Origin: Grimontia indica
GTDB lineage: Bacteria; Pseudomonadota; Gammaproteobacteria; Enterobacterales; Vibrionaceae
NCBI RefSeq assembly: GCF_000333895.2
Contig: NZ_ANFM02000002.1
Coordinates: 124,001 to 188,000 of the forward strand
Direction: 5' to 3'
DNA length: 64,000 bases
Position numbers and translations under genes: made by a program. The notes under the pieces are model-generated. The model had not been told where the DNA came from. It did not search any database and saw only the letters and a list, made by a program, of their open reading frames with translations. Below are positions 29,140-37,213 of the stretch, in pieces; the first letter of the stretch is position 1; each line of letters starts with the position of its first letter.

Positions 29140-30193
29140 GGCTTAACCTCCCTGAGTCTTCCAAAGACGACTGTGCAGCGGTCATTGAAACAGGTGCGAA
29201 CACACCTACCACCGTCCTGACAGTCACTAAAAGTAAAAGCAATCCGCAAACATTGTGTGCCACCGCAACAGACAGCGGCAGCAAGGCGACCACATTCGTA
29301 ACACCAAGCGTTATCTGAATACCCAGCGCGCCTAAGAGTAGTAGCGATGCGCCAGCACCAAGCGGTTTTCTGACCGCAAACGCCAGCAGTAGAATGAGCG
29401 CCGTGACCACCATGGCACCGATTCGGTGGGTGGCGTGAATCGTGACGCGCTGATCGAAATTCAACACGCCATATTGGTAAGTCTCATTTTTCGGGCTGAT
29501 GGGATGAAACGCCGAGGCGTCGTATTTCTCTGCCCAGTCGACTTCACAAACGGGCAGTTGAGTACAAACGAGAGCCGCATAGTTGGCTGATGTCCAGCCG
29601 CCAAGCGCGATTTGCATCACCACTGCAAGAAGCGCAGCGACTGACAATACCTTGAGCTTTCCGCCTATAGAGGCTTTTTGGACGCCCATCTCTAGCTGTG
29701 TTGGCTCTTTAATACGCCGCCTTTCCAGCAGCGCCAACATGAACAGCAAAGTCACGGTTGTGAAACCACCGAGTAAATGCCCCATCACCACAATCGGCAT
29801 CAGGTTCATGGTCACTGTCCACATGCCCAGAGCGGCCTGGAAGGTCACCACCGCCAGCAGCACACTCGGCAGCATGCGGTTACGTTCAGGGCGACGCCAC
29901 GCAAGGAAGGCAATGGCAGCAATCACTAAACCTAGGGTGCCTGCCACATAGCGATGGATCATTTCATTCCAGGCTTTTTGAATTTCAACAGGGGCATGGG
30001 GGAAGGCTTCCGTTGCCTGAGCGATTTTCTCTGCAGATTGCGGCACGGTCAGAAAGCCATAACAACCGGGCCAATCTGGGCACCCCAAGCCTGCTTCCGT
30101 CAAACGGGTAAATGCTCCCAGTGCCACGACGACCAAAGCCAAGGCCAGTGCACCGTAGATCAGTCCGAGATAGCGTTTGTCTTTTTCCATCAC
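29132..30193 (-). CDS. ctaA: Heme A synthase CtaA (COX15)
   Basis: Oxidises the C8 methyl of heme O to formyl, giving heme A. 353 residues, eight predicted membrane helices in two four-helix halves. Conserved elements: [20 protein letters not shown] near the N-terminus, [14 protein letters not shown] with a heme-ligand His, and a second His in THRIGAM. The loop Cys pair (CTQLPVCE) matches the type with a periplasmic disulfide. Overlaps ctaB and follows the SCO-like gene by 8 bp. Confidence 0.95.
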   Translation of the reverse strand: MMEKDKRYLGLIYGALALALVVVALGAFTRLTEAGLGCPDWPGCYGFLTVPQSAEKIAQATEAFPHAPVEIQKAWNEMIHRYVAGTLGLVIAAIAFLAWRRPERNRMLPSVLLAVVTFQAALGMWTVTMNLMPIVVMGHLLGGFTTVTLLFMLALLERRRIKEPTQLEMGVQKASIGGKLKVLSVAALLAVVMQIALGGWTSANYAALVCTQLPVCEVDWAEKYDASAFHPISPKNETYQYGVLNFDQRVTIHATHRIGAMVVTALILLLAFAVRKPLGAGASLLLLGALGIQITLGVTNVVALLPLSVAVAHNVCGLLLLLVTVRTVVGVFAPVSMTAAQSSLEDSGRLSHG

Positions 30194-30201
30194 GACCTCC
30201 C

Positions 30202-30729
30202 TTACCCGACTTTGGAGAGTTTCATGAGTTTTCGAAGATCGGACAGCAGTCCTTTGCTTTGTGCCACCTGTGCTGATTTTTCCGCTGGCACCGGATAGGC
30301 AAGAATAAGGTTGTTCAGGGGGTCAACAAGATAAATCGCGTTTTCAGAGAAGGGCAGCGACGACATGGTTTGTTGTTGCGTTGCATCGATGTTTTGGCGG
30401 GTGACATTGGTGCCTTCTTCCACCGCCGAGCTTTCCGGTGTCAGCAGGATGCTGGCAACCCGTTCACGCTCACGTCCAACCGCCACCGGAATTTGGTTCA
30501 GTTGAAAAAGCGCACTTTCGCACTTCTCATCACAAGAATTGGGGTAGGAGTAGACCAAACGCCATTGCCCGTTGTGTGACAGCCAGTCAGCCTTCACTTC
30601 TTCGGCGATAAGCTCGCCATTGTTGGTCACGCCCTTATTGTACCAGCCAAAATCCAACACCAATTTGGCAGCCAGAACCGGCAGAACAAAAATCACGGTG
30701 ACCAGTATCAGCGCTTTTTTCCCATTCAT
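30202..30729 (-). CDS. SCO-like cytochrome oxidase assembly protein
   Basis: 175 residues from the ATG at 30729. A signal anchor (about 6-24) precedes a periplasmic domain with NSCDEKCESALFQLNQ, a CxxxC placed as in SCO copper chaperones, and later IYLVDPLNNLILAYP, which fits the thioredoxin-like fold. The SCO copper-ligand His could not be assigned with certainty. Its start overlaps the SURF1 stop by 4 nt (ATGA), and ctaA is 8 bp downstream. A role in CuA loading or thiol reduction is inferred from motif and context. Confidence 0.65.
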   Translation of the reverse strand: MNGKKALILVTVIFVLPVLAAKLVLDFGWYNKGVTNNGELIAEEVKADWLSHNGQWRLVYSYPNSCDEKCESALFQLNQIPVAVGRERERVASILLTPESSAVEEGTNVTRQNIDATQQQTMSSLPFSENAIYLVDPLNNLILAYPVPAEKSAQVAQSKGLLSDLRKLMKLSKVG

Positions 30730-31448
30730 ATGCGTCCTTTCCTCCACCAAAGCCCAAATCCAATCACTACCACCAGCGCCAATCCAAACCACTGCATGGC
30801 GTAGGCATAGTGCTTTTCCGGCTTCATCACGACAGGCTCCCAGATGGGTTTCGCACCTGTACTGAAGCTCTCTCCGTTGCTGTTGCTTATCACATCACCG
30901 CGGATAAGCCAGGGTTTGAGGGAAAGTCCGGAAGCTTGTTCCAGACCTTGAATTTCCACCGATTGCACCCGCTTAGGCCAACCGTTTTCTGTTTCCACTT
31001 GTGCCAGCACGACCCTGTCTGAGGGAAAATCGACGGTGCCGGTCACTGAAAACTGCCCTTCTAGTGTTGGCAGTGTCGGCAATGTATCCCTTGTTGCCGG
31101 AGCCGCCACCCAACCCAGTTCGACCAATATCCATTGATTGTCACTTCTGAACGGCAGAAACCAGCGGTATCCCACACGGCCTTCGAAGGTTTGGTTATCG
31201 AGCAGCACACTCTTTGAGGTATCAAACTGACCCGTTAACTTGACTCGCGTCCCTTTCAATTCTTGTGGCAAAGACGCCAAGGCGGTCACTTCCTGCTGCG
31301 AACGCTCTGCCAATTGCGACAAAAGCGCTTCTTTTTCTGCCCCGCGGGACATTTGCCACATCCCCAGCTTGACCAAGAGCACTGTCATCGCCAGAGTGAA
31401 TACAAGAAAACCAATCCGTCTTATTTGCCGTATGTTGGAAGAAGACAT
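30726..31448 (-). CDS. SURF1 family oxidase assembly protein
   Basis: 240 residues from the ATG at 31448 (AGGTGA 4 nt upstream); starting at the outer ATG would overlap the divergent DUF2909 gene. Topology is typical of SURF1: one helix near each end (about 10-30 and 213-232) and a periplasmic middle with VLLDNQTFEGRVGYRWFLPF and WVLVELGW-like blocks. SURF1 proteins help place heme a/a3 in cytochrome oxidase subunit I. First gene of SURF1-SCO-like-ctaA-ctaB. Confidence 0.92.
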   Translation of the reverse strand: MSSSNIRQIRRIGFLVFTLAMTVLLVKLGMWQMSRGAEKEALLSQLAERSQQEVTALASLPQELKGTRVKLTGQFDTSKSVLLDNQTFEGRVGYRWFLPFRSDNQWILVELGWVAAPATRDTLPTLPTLEGQFSVTGTVDFPSDRVVLAQVETENGWPKRVQSVEIQGLEQASGLSLKPWLIRGDVISNSNGESFSTGAKPIWEPVVMKPEKHYAYAMQWFGLALVVVIGFGLWWRKGRI

Positions 31449-31479
31449 CCGGTCACCTTTTTGACTCTCAGGAGGCAAT

Positions 31480-31686
31480 ATGCTGCTCAAAGGGATCCTC
31501 GTCTGCCTGTTGGTCTTTATCGTGTTTAATCTGTTCCGTGCTCTGCCGATTATGCTTAAGGGTCAATCCGACGTTCCCATGTCCCGCTTTTTAGGACGTC
31601 GCGTTTTGTTCTCTGTGCTTGTATTTGTCATCTTGCTGGTAGCGTTGGCGACCGGAGTGATTGAACCCAACAGCCGCCCTTATTAA
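31480..31686 (+). CDS. DUF2909 twin-transmembrane protein
   Basis: 68 residues with two hydrophobic helices (about 4-24 and 42-62) and a short basic loop, a DUF2909 pattern. The AGGAGG ribosome site is strong. Proteins of this family accompany cytochrome c oxidase genes in many proteobacteria, but no function is known. It lies on the opposite strand to the rest of the cox cluster: divergent from SURF1, with its stop 9 bp from the coxC stop. Confidence 0.8.
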   Translation: MLLKGILVCLLVFIVFNLFRALPIMLKGQSDVPMSRFLGRRVLFSVLVFVILLVALATGVIEPNSRPY

Positions 31687-31695
31687 TTTGCGTCG

Positions 31696-32583
31696 CTACA
31701 AGATGTAGACGAACACGAACAGACACAGCCATACCACATCCACAAAGTGCCAATACCAAGCCCCGGCCTGGAAGGCGAAGTGATGCTCAGGGGTCATGTG
31801 TCCTTTCAGTACCCGCAACCAAATAATGAACAGAATGATCGAGCCAAGGAAAACATGCATACCGTGGAAACCGGTAAGCAGGAAGAAGGTATTCCCGTAA
31901 ATCCCTGAATCCAGTCTGAGGTTCAGCTCTTGGTACGCGTGCACATATTCTTCCACCTGAAGCCCAAGGAAAATCCACCCTAGCAGCACGGTGACACCAA
32001 GAAACAGTTTCACGCGTTGGCGGTTGCCTTCTTCCATCGCCACATGTGCAAAGTGCAGCGTGACAGACGAAGCAAGCAGAATAATGGTGTTAATCAGCGG
32101 TAAACCCCAAGCCCCCATGGCCGTGGTTTCCGTGCCATCTGGCGTTTTCACCAAAGGCCAACCTGGAATAAAGTCGGGCCAGAGTACCGCTGCCGTCATG
32201 GCATTGTTGCTCGCCCCTCCCAGCCAAGGAACCGCAATGACGCGGGCATAGAACAGTGCACCAAAGAAAGCGGCAAAGAACATGACTTCCGAGAAGATGA
32301 ACCAGCTCATCCCCTGACGGAATGAACGATCCATTTGCGCTGAATACAATCCGCCCATCGACTCATGAATCACATCGCGGAACCAGCCAAACAGCATAAA
32401 CATCAAAATGCCGGTGCCTATCAGAAGCATCCATGGACCATTGCCACCGAACAATCCGGCGACTGTCGAACCAGCGCCCATTGCGATAAAGAACAAGGCA
32501 ATAGCACCGACAATCGGCCACTTGCTCTGTGCAGGCACATAGTAGTTTTCGTACTGGGCATCGGTATTGGTATCTGTCGTCAT
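31696..32583 (-). CDS. coxC: Cytochrome c oxidase subunit III
   Basis: 295 residues, seven predicted membrane helices, subunit III of the heme-copper oxidase. Signature segments are RDVIHESMGGLYSAQMDRSF, FIFSEVMFFAAFFGALFYAR and the closing FQAGAWYWHFVDVVWL. It stabilises proton uptake into subunit I. Last structural gene of coxB-coxA-ctaG-coxC; the stop faces DUF2909. Confidence 0.95.
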   Translation of the reverse strand: MTTDTNTDAQYENYYVPAQSKWPIVGAIALFFIAMGAGSTVAGLFGGNGPWMLLIGTGILMFMLFGWFRDVIHESMGGLYSAQMDRSFRQGMSWFIFSEVMFFAAFFGALFYARVIAVPWLGGASNNAMTAAVLWPDFIPGWPLVKTPDGTETTAMGAWGLPLINTIILLASSVTLHFAHVAMEEGNRQRVKLFLGVTVLLGWIFLGLQVEEYVHAYQELNLRLDSGIYGNTFFLLTGFHGMHVFLGSIILFIIWLRVLKGHMTPEHHFAFQAGAWYWHFVDVVWLCLFVFVYIL

Positions 32584-32599
32584 GATGACCTCACTGCAT

Positions 32600-33148
32600 T
32601 TACTGAGTCACAGGCTCAGTCTTTGCGCTAAACAGGGTATATGCCAGCGTCAGGGTGCTGATGTCTTCCGGCAGCTCCGGGTCGACATAAAACACCAGTG
32701 GAAGTTCTGCGTCTTTTCCTGCTTCAAGGGGCTGGCGGTTAAAGCAGAAGCATTCAATTTTGTTCAGGTATTGCGCGGCAAGACCCGGGGTAACCGATGG
32801 CACCGCCTGTCCGACCGAGTTCACCAAGGTATTATTGGTGGCACGGTAAGCGATGGTGCGCGTCTCCCCCGGATGCACGGTGAGCTTTTTCACCTCAGGC
32901 ACAAAATCCCAGCCAAGACCGGGATTAATGTAGGCGACAAACTCAACGGTAACAGTGCGGGAGAAATCGACCTGATTGCTTTCCGTCGCCGCAACATCAC
33001 TGGTTTTACCGTTAATGCCGGTGATGTCGCAGAACACGTCATAAAGTGGCACCAGTGCGAAGGCAAAGCCAAACATCAGCACAGCCAAGCCCGCCAGCTT
33101 TGCTGCTGAACGTCCTGTTTTTTGTGTCTGCTGTTCTTGCTCTGCCAT
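32600..33148 (-). CDS. ctaG: Cytochrome c oxidase assembly protein CtaG (Cox11)
   Basis: Membrane-anchored copper chaperone that delivers CuB to subunit I. 182 residues: one N-terminal helix (about 16-38, ending PLYDVFCDITGINGK) and a periplasmic immunoglobulin-like domain with the copper ligands in ECFCFNRQPL (CxC). Placed between coxA and coxC, the usual order. 16 bp from coxC and 9 bp from coxA. Confidence 0.94.
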   Translation of the reverse strand: MAEQEQQTQKTGRSAAKLAGLAVLMFGFAFALVPLYDVFCDITGINGKTSDVAATESNQVDFSRTVTVEFVAYINPGLGWDFVPEVKKLTVHPGETRTIAYRATNNTLVNSVGQAVPSVTPGLAAQYLNKIECFCFNRQPLEAGKDAELPLVFYVDPELPEDISTLTLAYTLFSAKTEPVTQ

Positions 33149-33157
33149 ACGCTTTCC

Positions 33158-34750
33158 TTAATCGATTTTCGGTGGTGTTGAGAAGGTGTGATAAGGCGCT
33201 GGTGAAGGCACTGTCCATTCCAATCCTTCTGCACCTTCCCAAGGTTTCGCTGGCGCAGGCTCGCCGCCGCGAATACATTTCACCACCAGAACCAAGAAGA
33301 TGAGCTGGGAGAAACCGAACAGGAAAGCACCTACACTGACAATCGCGTTGATATCAGCAAACTGCAGGGCGTAATCCGGAATACGACGTGGCATGCCAGC
33401 CAGCCCCAGGAAGTGCATTGGGAAGAACAGGATGTTGACCGAAATCAGTGAGCACCAGAAGTGCCAGTTGGCGAGCGTCTGGTTGTACATATGCCCGGTC
33501 CATTTCGGCAGCCAGTAATAAGCCGCTGCCATGATGGAGAAGATAGCCCCGGAAACCAGTACATAGTGGAAGTGCGCCACCACGAAGTAGGTGTCATGGT
33601 ATTGGAAGTCCACCGGTGTTATTGCCAGCATCAGGCCGGAGAAGCCCCCGATGGTGAACAACACAATAAAGGCGAGCGCAAACAACATGGGCGTCTCAAA
33701 GGTCAATGAGCCTCGCCACATGGTCGCCACCCAGTTAAACACTTTCACCCCGGTCGGCACCGATATCAACATGGTGCAGTACATGAAAAAGAGTTCTGCA
33801 AACACCGGCATGCCTGTTGTGAACATGTGGTGCGCCCATACAACAAAGCTCAAGCCTGCAATGGATGCGGTCGCGTAAACCATGGACGCATAACCAAACA
33901 GAGGTTTGCGGGCAAACGCTGGCACAATCGCAGAGATGATCCCGAAGCTCGGCAGGATCATGATGTACACCTCTGGGTGTCCGAAGAACCAGAAGATGTG
34001 CTGGAACATGACCGGGTCGCCACCACCGGCGGCATCAAAGAATGACGTACCGAAATACTTGTCGGTCAGCACCATGGTAACCGCCCCGGCAAGCACTGGC
34101 ATTACCGCAATCAGCAGGAATGCGGTGATAAACCAAGTCCAAACGAACAGCGGCATCTTCATGTAGGTCATGCCCGGTGCACGCAGGTTCATGATGGTCA
34201 CTATCACGTTGATCGCGCCCATGATAGAGCTGATACCCATGATATGAACAGCAAACACGAACAGTGCGGTGCTGTCAGGGGAATAGGTGGTGGAGAGCGG
34301 TGCATAGAAGGTCCAGCCAAAGTTTGGACCGCCTCCTTCCATAAACAGCGACATGATGAGCATCAGGAAGGCAAACGGCAGAATCCAGAAGCTCCAGTTA
34401 TTCATGCGTGGCAGCGCCATGTCCGGCGCGCCAATCATCATAGGCACCATCCAGTTAGCCAATCCTGTAAAGGCTGGCATGACCGCACCGAATACCATGA
34501 TAAGACCGTGAACCGTGGTCATCTGATTAAAGAAGTTAGGATCAACCAATTGCAAGCCCGGCTGGAACAACTCTGCACGGATCACCAGTGCCATCGCCCC
34601 ACCCAACAAAAACATGGTGAAGCTGAAGATCAAATACATGGAGCCGATGTCTTTATGGTTGGTCGTTAACAGCCAACGCATCAACCCTCGGGGTTTATGA
34701 TCATGGTCGTGGTCATCGTGACCGACCTGATCAGGCGTCATATCCGTCAT
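33158..34750 (-). CDS. coxA: Cytochrome c oxidase subunit I
   Basis: Catalytic subunit of an aa3-type, proton-pumping heme-copper oxidase, 530 residues and about 12 helices. HPEVYI carries the CuB His, the cross-linked Tyr and the Glu of the D-channel (A1 type); HHMF gives the other two CuB ligands; VAHFHYV holds the heme a3 and heme a ligands. No fused subunit III domain, consistent with a separate coxC. Second gene after coxB, 12 bp apart. Confidence 0.97.
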   Translation of the reverse strand: MTDMTPDQVGHDDHDHDHKPRGLMRWLLTTNHKDIGSMYLIFSFTMFLLGGAMALVIRAELFQPGLQLVDPNFFNQMTTVHGLIMVFGAVMPAFTGLANWMVPMMIGAPDMALPRMNNWSFWILPFAFLMLIMSLFMEGGGPNFGWTFYAPLSTTYSPDSTALFVFAVHIMGISSIMGAINVIVTIMNLRAPGMTYMKMPLFVWTWFITAFLLIAVMPVLAGAVTMVLTDKYFGTSFFDAAGGGDPVMFQHIFWFFGHPEVYIMILPSFGIISAIVPAFARKPLFGYASMVYATASIAGLSFVVWAHHMFTTGMPVFAELFFMYCTMLISVPTGVKVFNWVATMWRGSLTFETPMLFALAFIVLFTIGGFSGLMLAITPVDFQYHDTYFVVAHFHYVLVSGAIFSIMAAAYYWLPKWTGHMYNQTLANWHFWCSLISVNILFFPMHFLGLAGMPRRIPDYALQFADINAIVSVGAFLFGFSQLIFLVLVVKCIRGGEPAPAKPWEGAEGLEWTVPSPAPYHTFSTPPKID

Positions 34751-34762
34751 TGCGATTTCTCC

Positions 34763-35911
34763 TTAAAGATCGTCACCGTTGAGCACAGCATTGATTTGAG
34801 ACGCCTGAATGGCATCGCCCGTGTTGTTGCCCCAAGCATTCCGCTCGTAGGTGATCACCGCTGCCAGCTCTTTCAGGCCAAGTTGCGCACCAAACGCCTG
34901 CATAGCCGTACCTGGTTTGCCGTGGATTACAATATTGAGGTGGTCGAGTACCTTTTCGGGATCAGCAGAGATGCCCTGTTGGGCAAGCGCTGGGAATACG
35001 CCGGGAAGACCCAGACCATTGACCTGATGACAGGCAGCGCAGCGTGAGTTGTACACGTCCTCACCCAGCTCCATCAGCTCTTCCATGTCCATGTTCATCG
35101 CCAGCAATTTCTGCTCTTCTTCTTTCACCTTGGCTTGCGCAGCCGCCGTTTCCGTCACCCAGGTCTCGAACTCGTCAACCGGTTTGGCAATCACCACAAT
35201 CGGCATAAAGCCATGGTCTTTACCACAAAGCTCTGCACACTGACCGCGGTAGATTCCCGGCTTGTCGATACGCGTCCAAGCTTCGTTGATAAAACCAGGG
35301 TTAGCGTCTTTCTTCACAGCAAAGTCCGGCACCCACCAAGAGTGGATGACATCTTCGGAGGTGATCAGGAAACGCACCTTCTTGCCAATCGGCACCACCA
35401 GCGGGCGGTCAACTTCCAGCAGGTAGGTGTCACGTTTAGCTGATTCACCATCAATTTGCGCGGCAGAAGTCGCCAGCAAAGAGAAGAATTCCACTTCATG
35501 GTCGAAATAGCGGTAATGCCATTTCCACTGAGAGCCGGTCACCTGAATCGTCAGTTCTGAATCAGACGGGTCTTCCATTGCCAGCAACACCTTGGTTGCC
35601 GGAACAGCCATACCAATCAGGATCAGAAAAGGGATTAGCGTCCAGAGAATCTCCACTTTGGTGCTTTCATGAAAATTCGCGGCCACCGCGCCTTTTGATT
35701 TGCGGTGATGGATGATAGACCAGAACATCACGCCGAAAACGACCACGCCGATAGCGACACAAATCCAGAGGATCGTCATATGAAGGCCATAGACTTTCTC
35801 ACTGATTTCCGTCACACCGGGAGTCAGGTTAAACGAGGATGCTTCGTTGGCAGCATTGGCCGCAAACGAAGAGAAAATTGCGAGCGCGTATAGAAGTTGG
35901 CGAGTCTTCAC
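34763..35911 (-). CDS. coxB: Cytochrome c oxidase subunit II with fused cytochrome c (caa3 type)
   Basis: 382 residues. The start is the GTG at 35911, where AGGAGG lies 6-7 nt upstream; it exposes a signal peptide ending FAANA. Two membrane helices follow (about 43-65, 88-108), then the CuA domain with HSWWVPDF and CAELCGKDHGFM (Cys, Cys, His, Met ligands), and a C-terminal cytochrome c domain with heme site CAACH. A fused cytochrome c makes this a caa3-type enzyme. First gene of the structural operon. Coupled Glu-rich linker (KVKEEEQKLLAMNMDMEEL) between the domains. Confidence 0.95.
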   Translation of the reverse strand: MKTRQLLYALAIFSSFAANAANEASSFNLTPGVTEISEKVYGLHMTILWICVAIGVVVFGVMFWSIIHHRKSKGAVAANFHESTKVEILWTLIPFLILIGMAVPATKVLLAMEDPSDSELTIQVTGSQWKWHYRYFDHEVEFFSLLATSAAQIDGESAKRDTYLLEVDRPLVVPIGKKVRFLITSEDVIHSWWVPDFAVKKDANPGFINEAWTRIDKPGIYRGQCAELCGKDHGFMPIVVIAKPVDEFETWVTETAAAQAKVKEEEQKLLAMNMDMEELMELGEDVYNSRCAACHQVNGLGLPGVFPALAQQGISADPEKVLDHLNIVIHGKPGTAMQAFGAQLGLKELAAVITYERNAWGNNTGDAIQASQINAVLNGDDL

Positions 35912-36345
35912 CGGTTCCCTCCTCAAAGTCACTTCGCAGTGCTAAATGTAAATGGATGCAAAAAAATGAAAGTTTGGTTAACACTCTGTTTACAACTAAA
36001 GCTAGGCAAGGAACGTGGAAAGAACAAAATTTGAGCGGCAGAATGCCCCGAAACATGATGCCAGCCACGAATTTACGAGATGAAGACAACTGTTTCATCC
36101 TCAATGATTTTGTGCCGCTTTTCTTAAAAAACTTCAGAAATCCAAAGCAAAAAAATCTTTATTTTAAGAAGAGTTAATGCCTTGTTTTGAGGATAGTGAC
36201 CGCGCGGAACAGAGAATTGCGGGTGTGCAAAAATGCAGAGGGGAAGCGGCCTGTAGCACGAAAAACTCGCAAAAAGAAAGGCAGCGCCGGACTTTTCATC
36301 CGAAGCTGCCTGTTTCTTTAACTCTTGTAATGCGAAGCTGGAGTG
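35912..36345. other. Gene-free region between coxB and lexA
   Basis: 434 bp with no gene I can support; open frames crossing it on both strands look like chance frames. It must hold the coxB promoter/leader (the part next to 35912 is AT-rich) and, at its left-facing end, the lexA terminator. A weak inverted repeat (TTCTTAAAA at 36121, TTTTAAGAA near 36163) is the only other structure seen. Confidence 0.5.
36271..36311 (-). terminator. lexA terminator
   Basis: On the minus strand, AGGCAGC ... CGGA / TCCG ... GCTGCCT forms a bulged stem, followed by TTCTTTTT. Confidence 0.75.
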
Positions 36346-36969
36346 TTACATCCAGTCTGTGTTACGAATCACACCAACGGCAATACCTTCAATGGTGAGA
36401 TGCTGGTGAGCCAGGTCAACCACGATCGGCGCGAATTCTTCATTCTCAGCATGAAGCAGCACCTGATTGCCTTTGCGCTCAAGGCGCTTCACGGTGACAT
36501 CATCTTCAACACGCGCGACAACCACTTGACCATTTCGCACGTCCTGCGTTTTATGTACCGCCAGCAGGTCGCCATCCATAATACCGATGTCTTTCATACT
36601 CATACCGCTAACGCGTAACAAGAAATCCGCATTCGGTTTGAACAGGTTCGGGTCAACCTGATAGTGCATTTCCACGTGCTCTTGCGCGAGGATAGGCTCA
36701 CCGGCTGCCACGCGACCAATCAAAGGCAGGCCTTCATCGTCGTTCGCCGCTTCGGTTTCCACCAACAAGCGGATACCGCGTGATGCACCAGGTACGATTT
36801 CAAGCACGCCTTTACGCGCCAGCGCTTTCAGGTGCTCTTCTGCCGCATTGGCAGAACGGAACCCGAGTTCTTTCGCGATTTCGGCACGCGTCGGTGGCAT
36901 ACCGGAGTCATCGATCTTTGCTTTGATCAAATCAAAGACTTGCTGTTGTCTTGCGGTTAACGGCTTCAT
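36346..36969 (-). CDS. lexA: SOS repressor LexA
   Basis: 207 residues. N-terminal winged helix ([15 protein letters not shown]; recognition region [20 protein letters not shown]). The Ala-Gly cleavage site is in [10 protein letters not shown] (about 84-85), and the Ser/Lys dyad lies in GMSMKDIGI and [14 protein letters not shown]. It represses SOS genes, including itself, until activated RecA triggers self-cleavage. Two tandem SOS boxes stand directly upstream. Unlike E. coli, no dgkA lies between lexA and plsB, and dinF is not adjacent. Confidence 0.97.
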   Translation of the reverse strand: MKPLTARQQQVFDLIKAKIDDSGMPPTRAEIAKELGFRSANAAEEHLKALARKGVLEIVPGASRGIRLLVETEAANDDEGLPLIGRVAAGEPILAQEHVEMHYQVDPNLFKPNADFLLRVSGMSMKDIGIMDGDLLAVHKTQDVRNGQVVVARVEDDVTVKRLERKGNQVLLHAENEEFAPIVVDLAHQHLTIEGIAVGVIRNTDWM

Positions 36970-36977
36970 ATCATGAC

Positions 36978-37013
36978 CTGTCTTTTTATACAGTTAACTG
37001 TGAGTATATCCAG
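36978..37013 (-). promoter_or_regulatory. Two tandem LexA (SOS) boxes and lexA promoter
   Basis: On the minus strand, CTGGATATACTCACAG (36998-37013) and CTGTATAAAAAGACAG (36978-36993) are spaced by 4 bp; the second is a perfect CTGT-N8-ACAG. The first contains the -10 TATACT, with TTTTCA 17 bp upstream (37026-37031) as -35. The arrangement closely mirrors E. coli lexA, so LexA should repress its own gene. Confidence 0.88.
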
Positions 37014-37213
37014 TGTTTAACCACTTGAAAAGGCGGATTTTGCGCCAATCTCTAATAAAGGTGCTGCTCAGCTCACAATTTTTCTGACTGCCCAGCTCAC
37101 CATACCTTGGCTCAACCTTGACATAAGCCCGCGGATTGGTGTCATTTCCCTGCAAGTTCGGGGATGTTTTCTGCTAGACTTGCCACGCACAAAATATAAG
37201 AGGCTGCGATCAG

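Noticed and set aside
35839-36177. 112-residue frame upstream of coxB
   Set aside because: It overlaps the start of coxB on the other strand, has unlikely composition and no recognisable domain.
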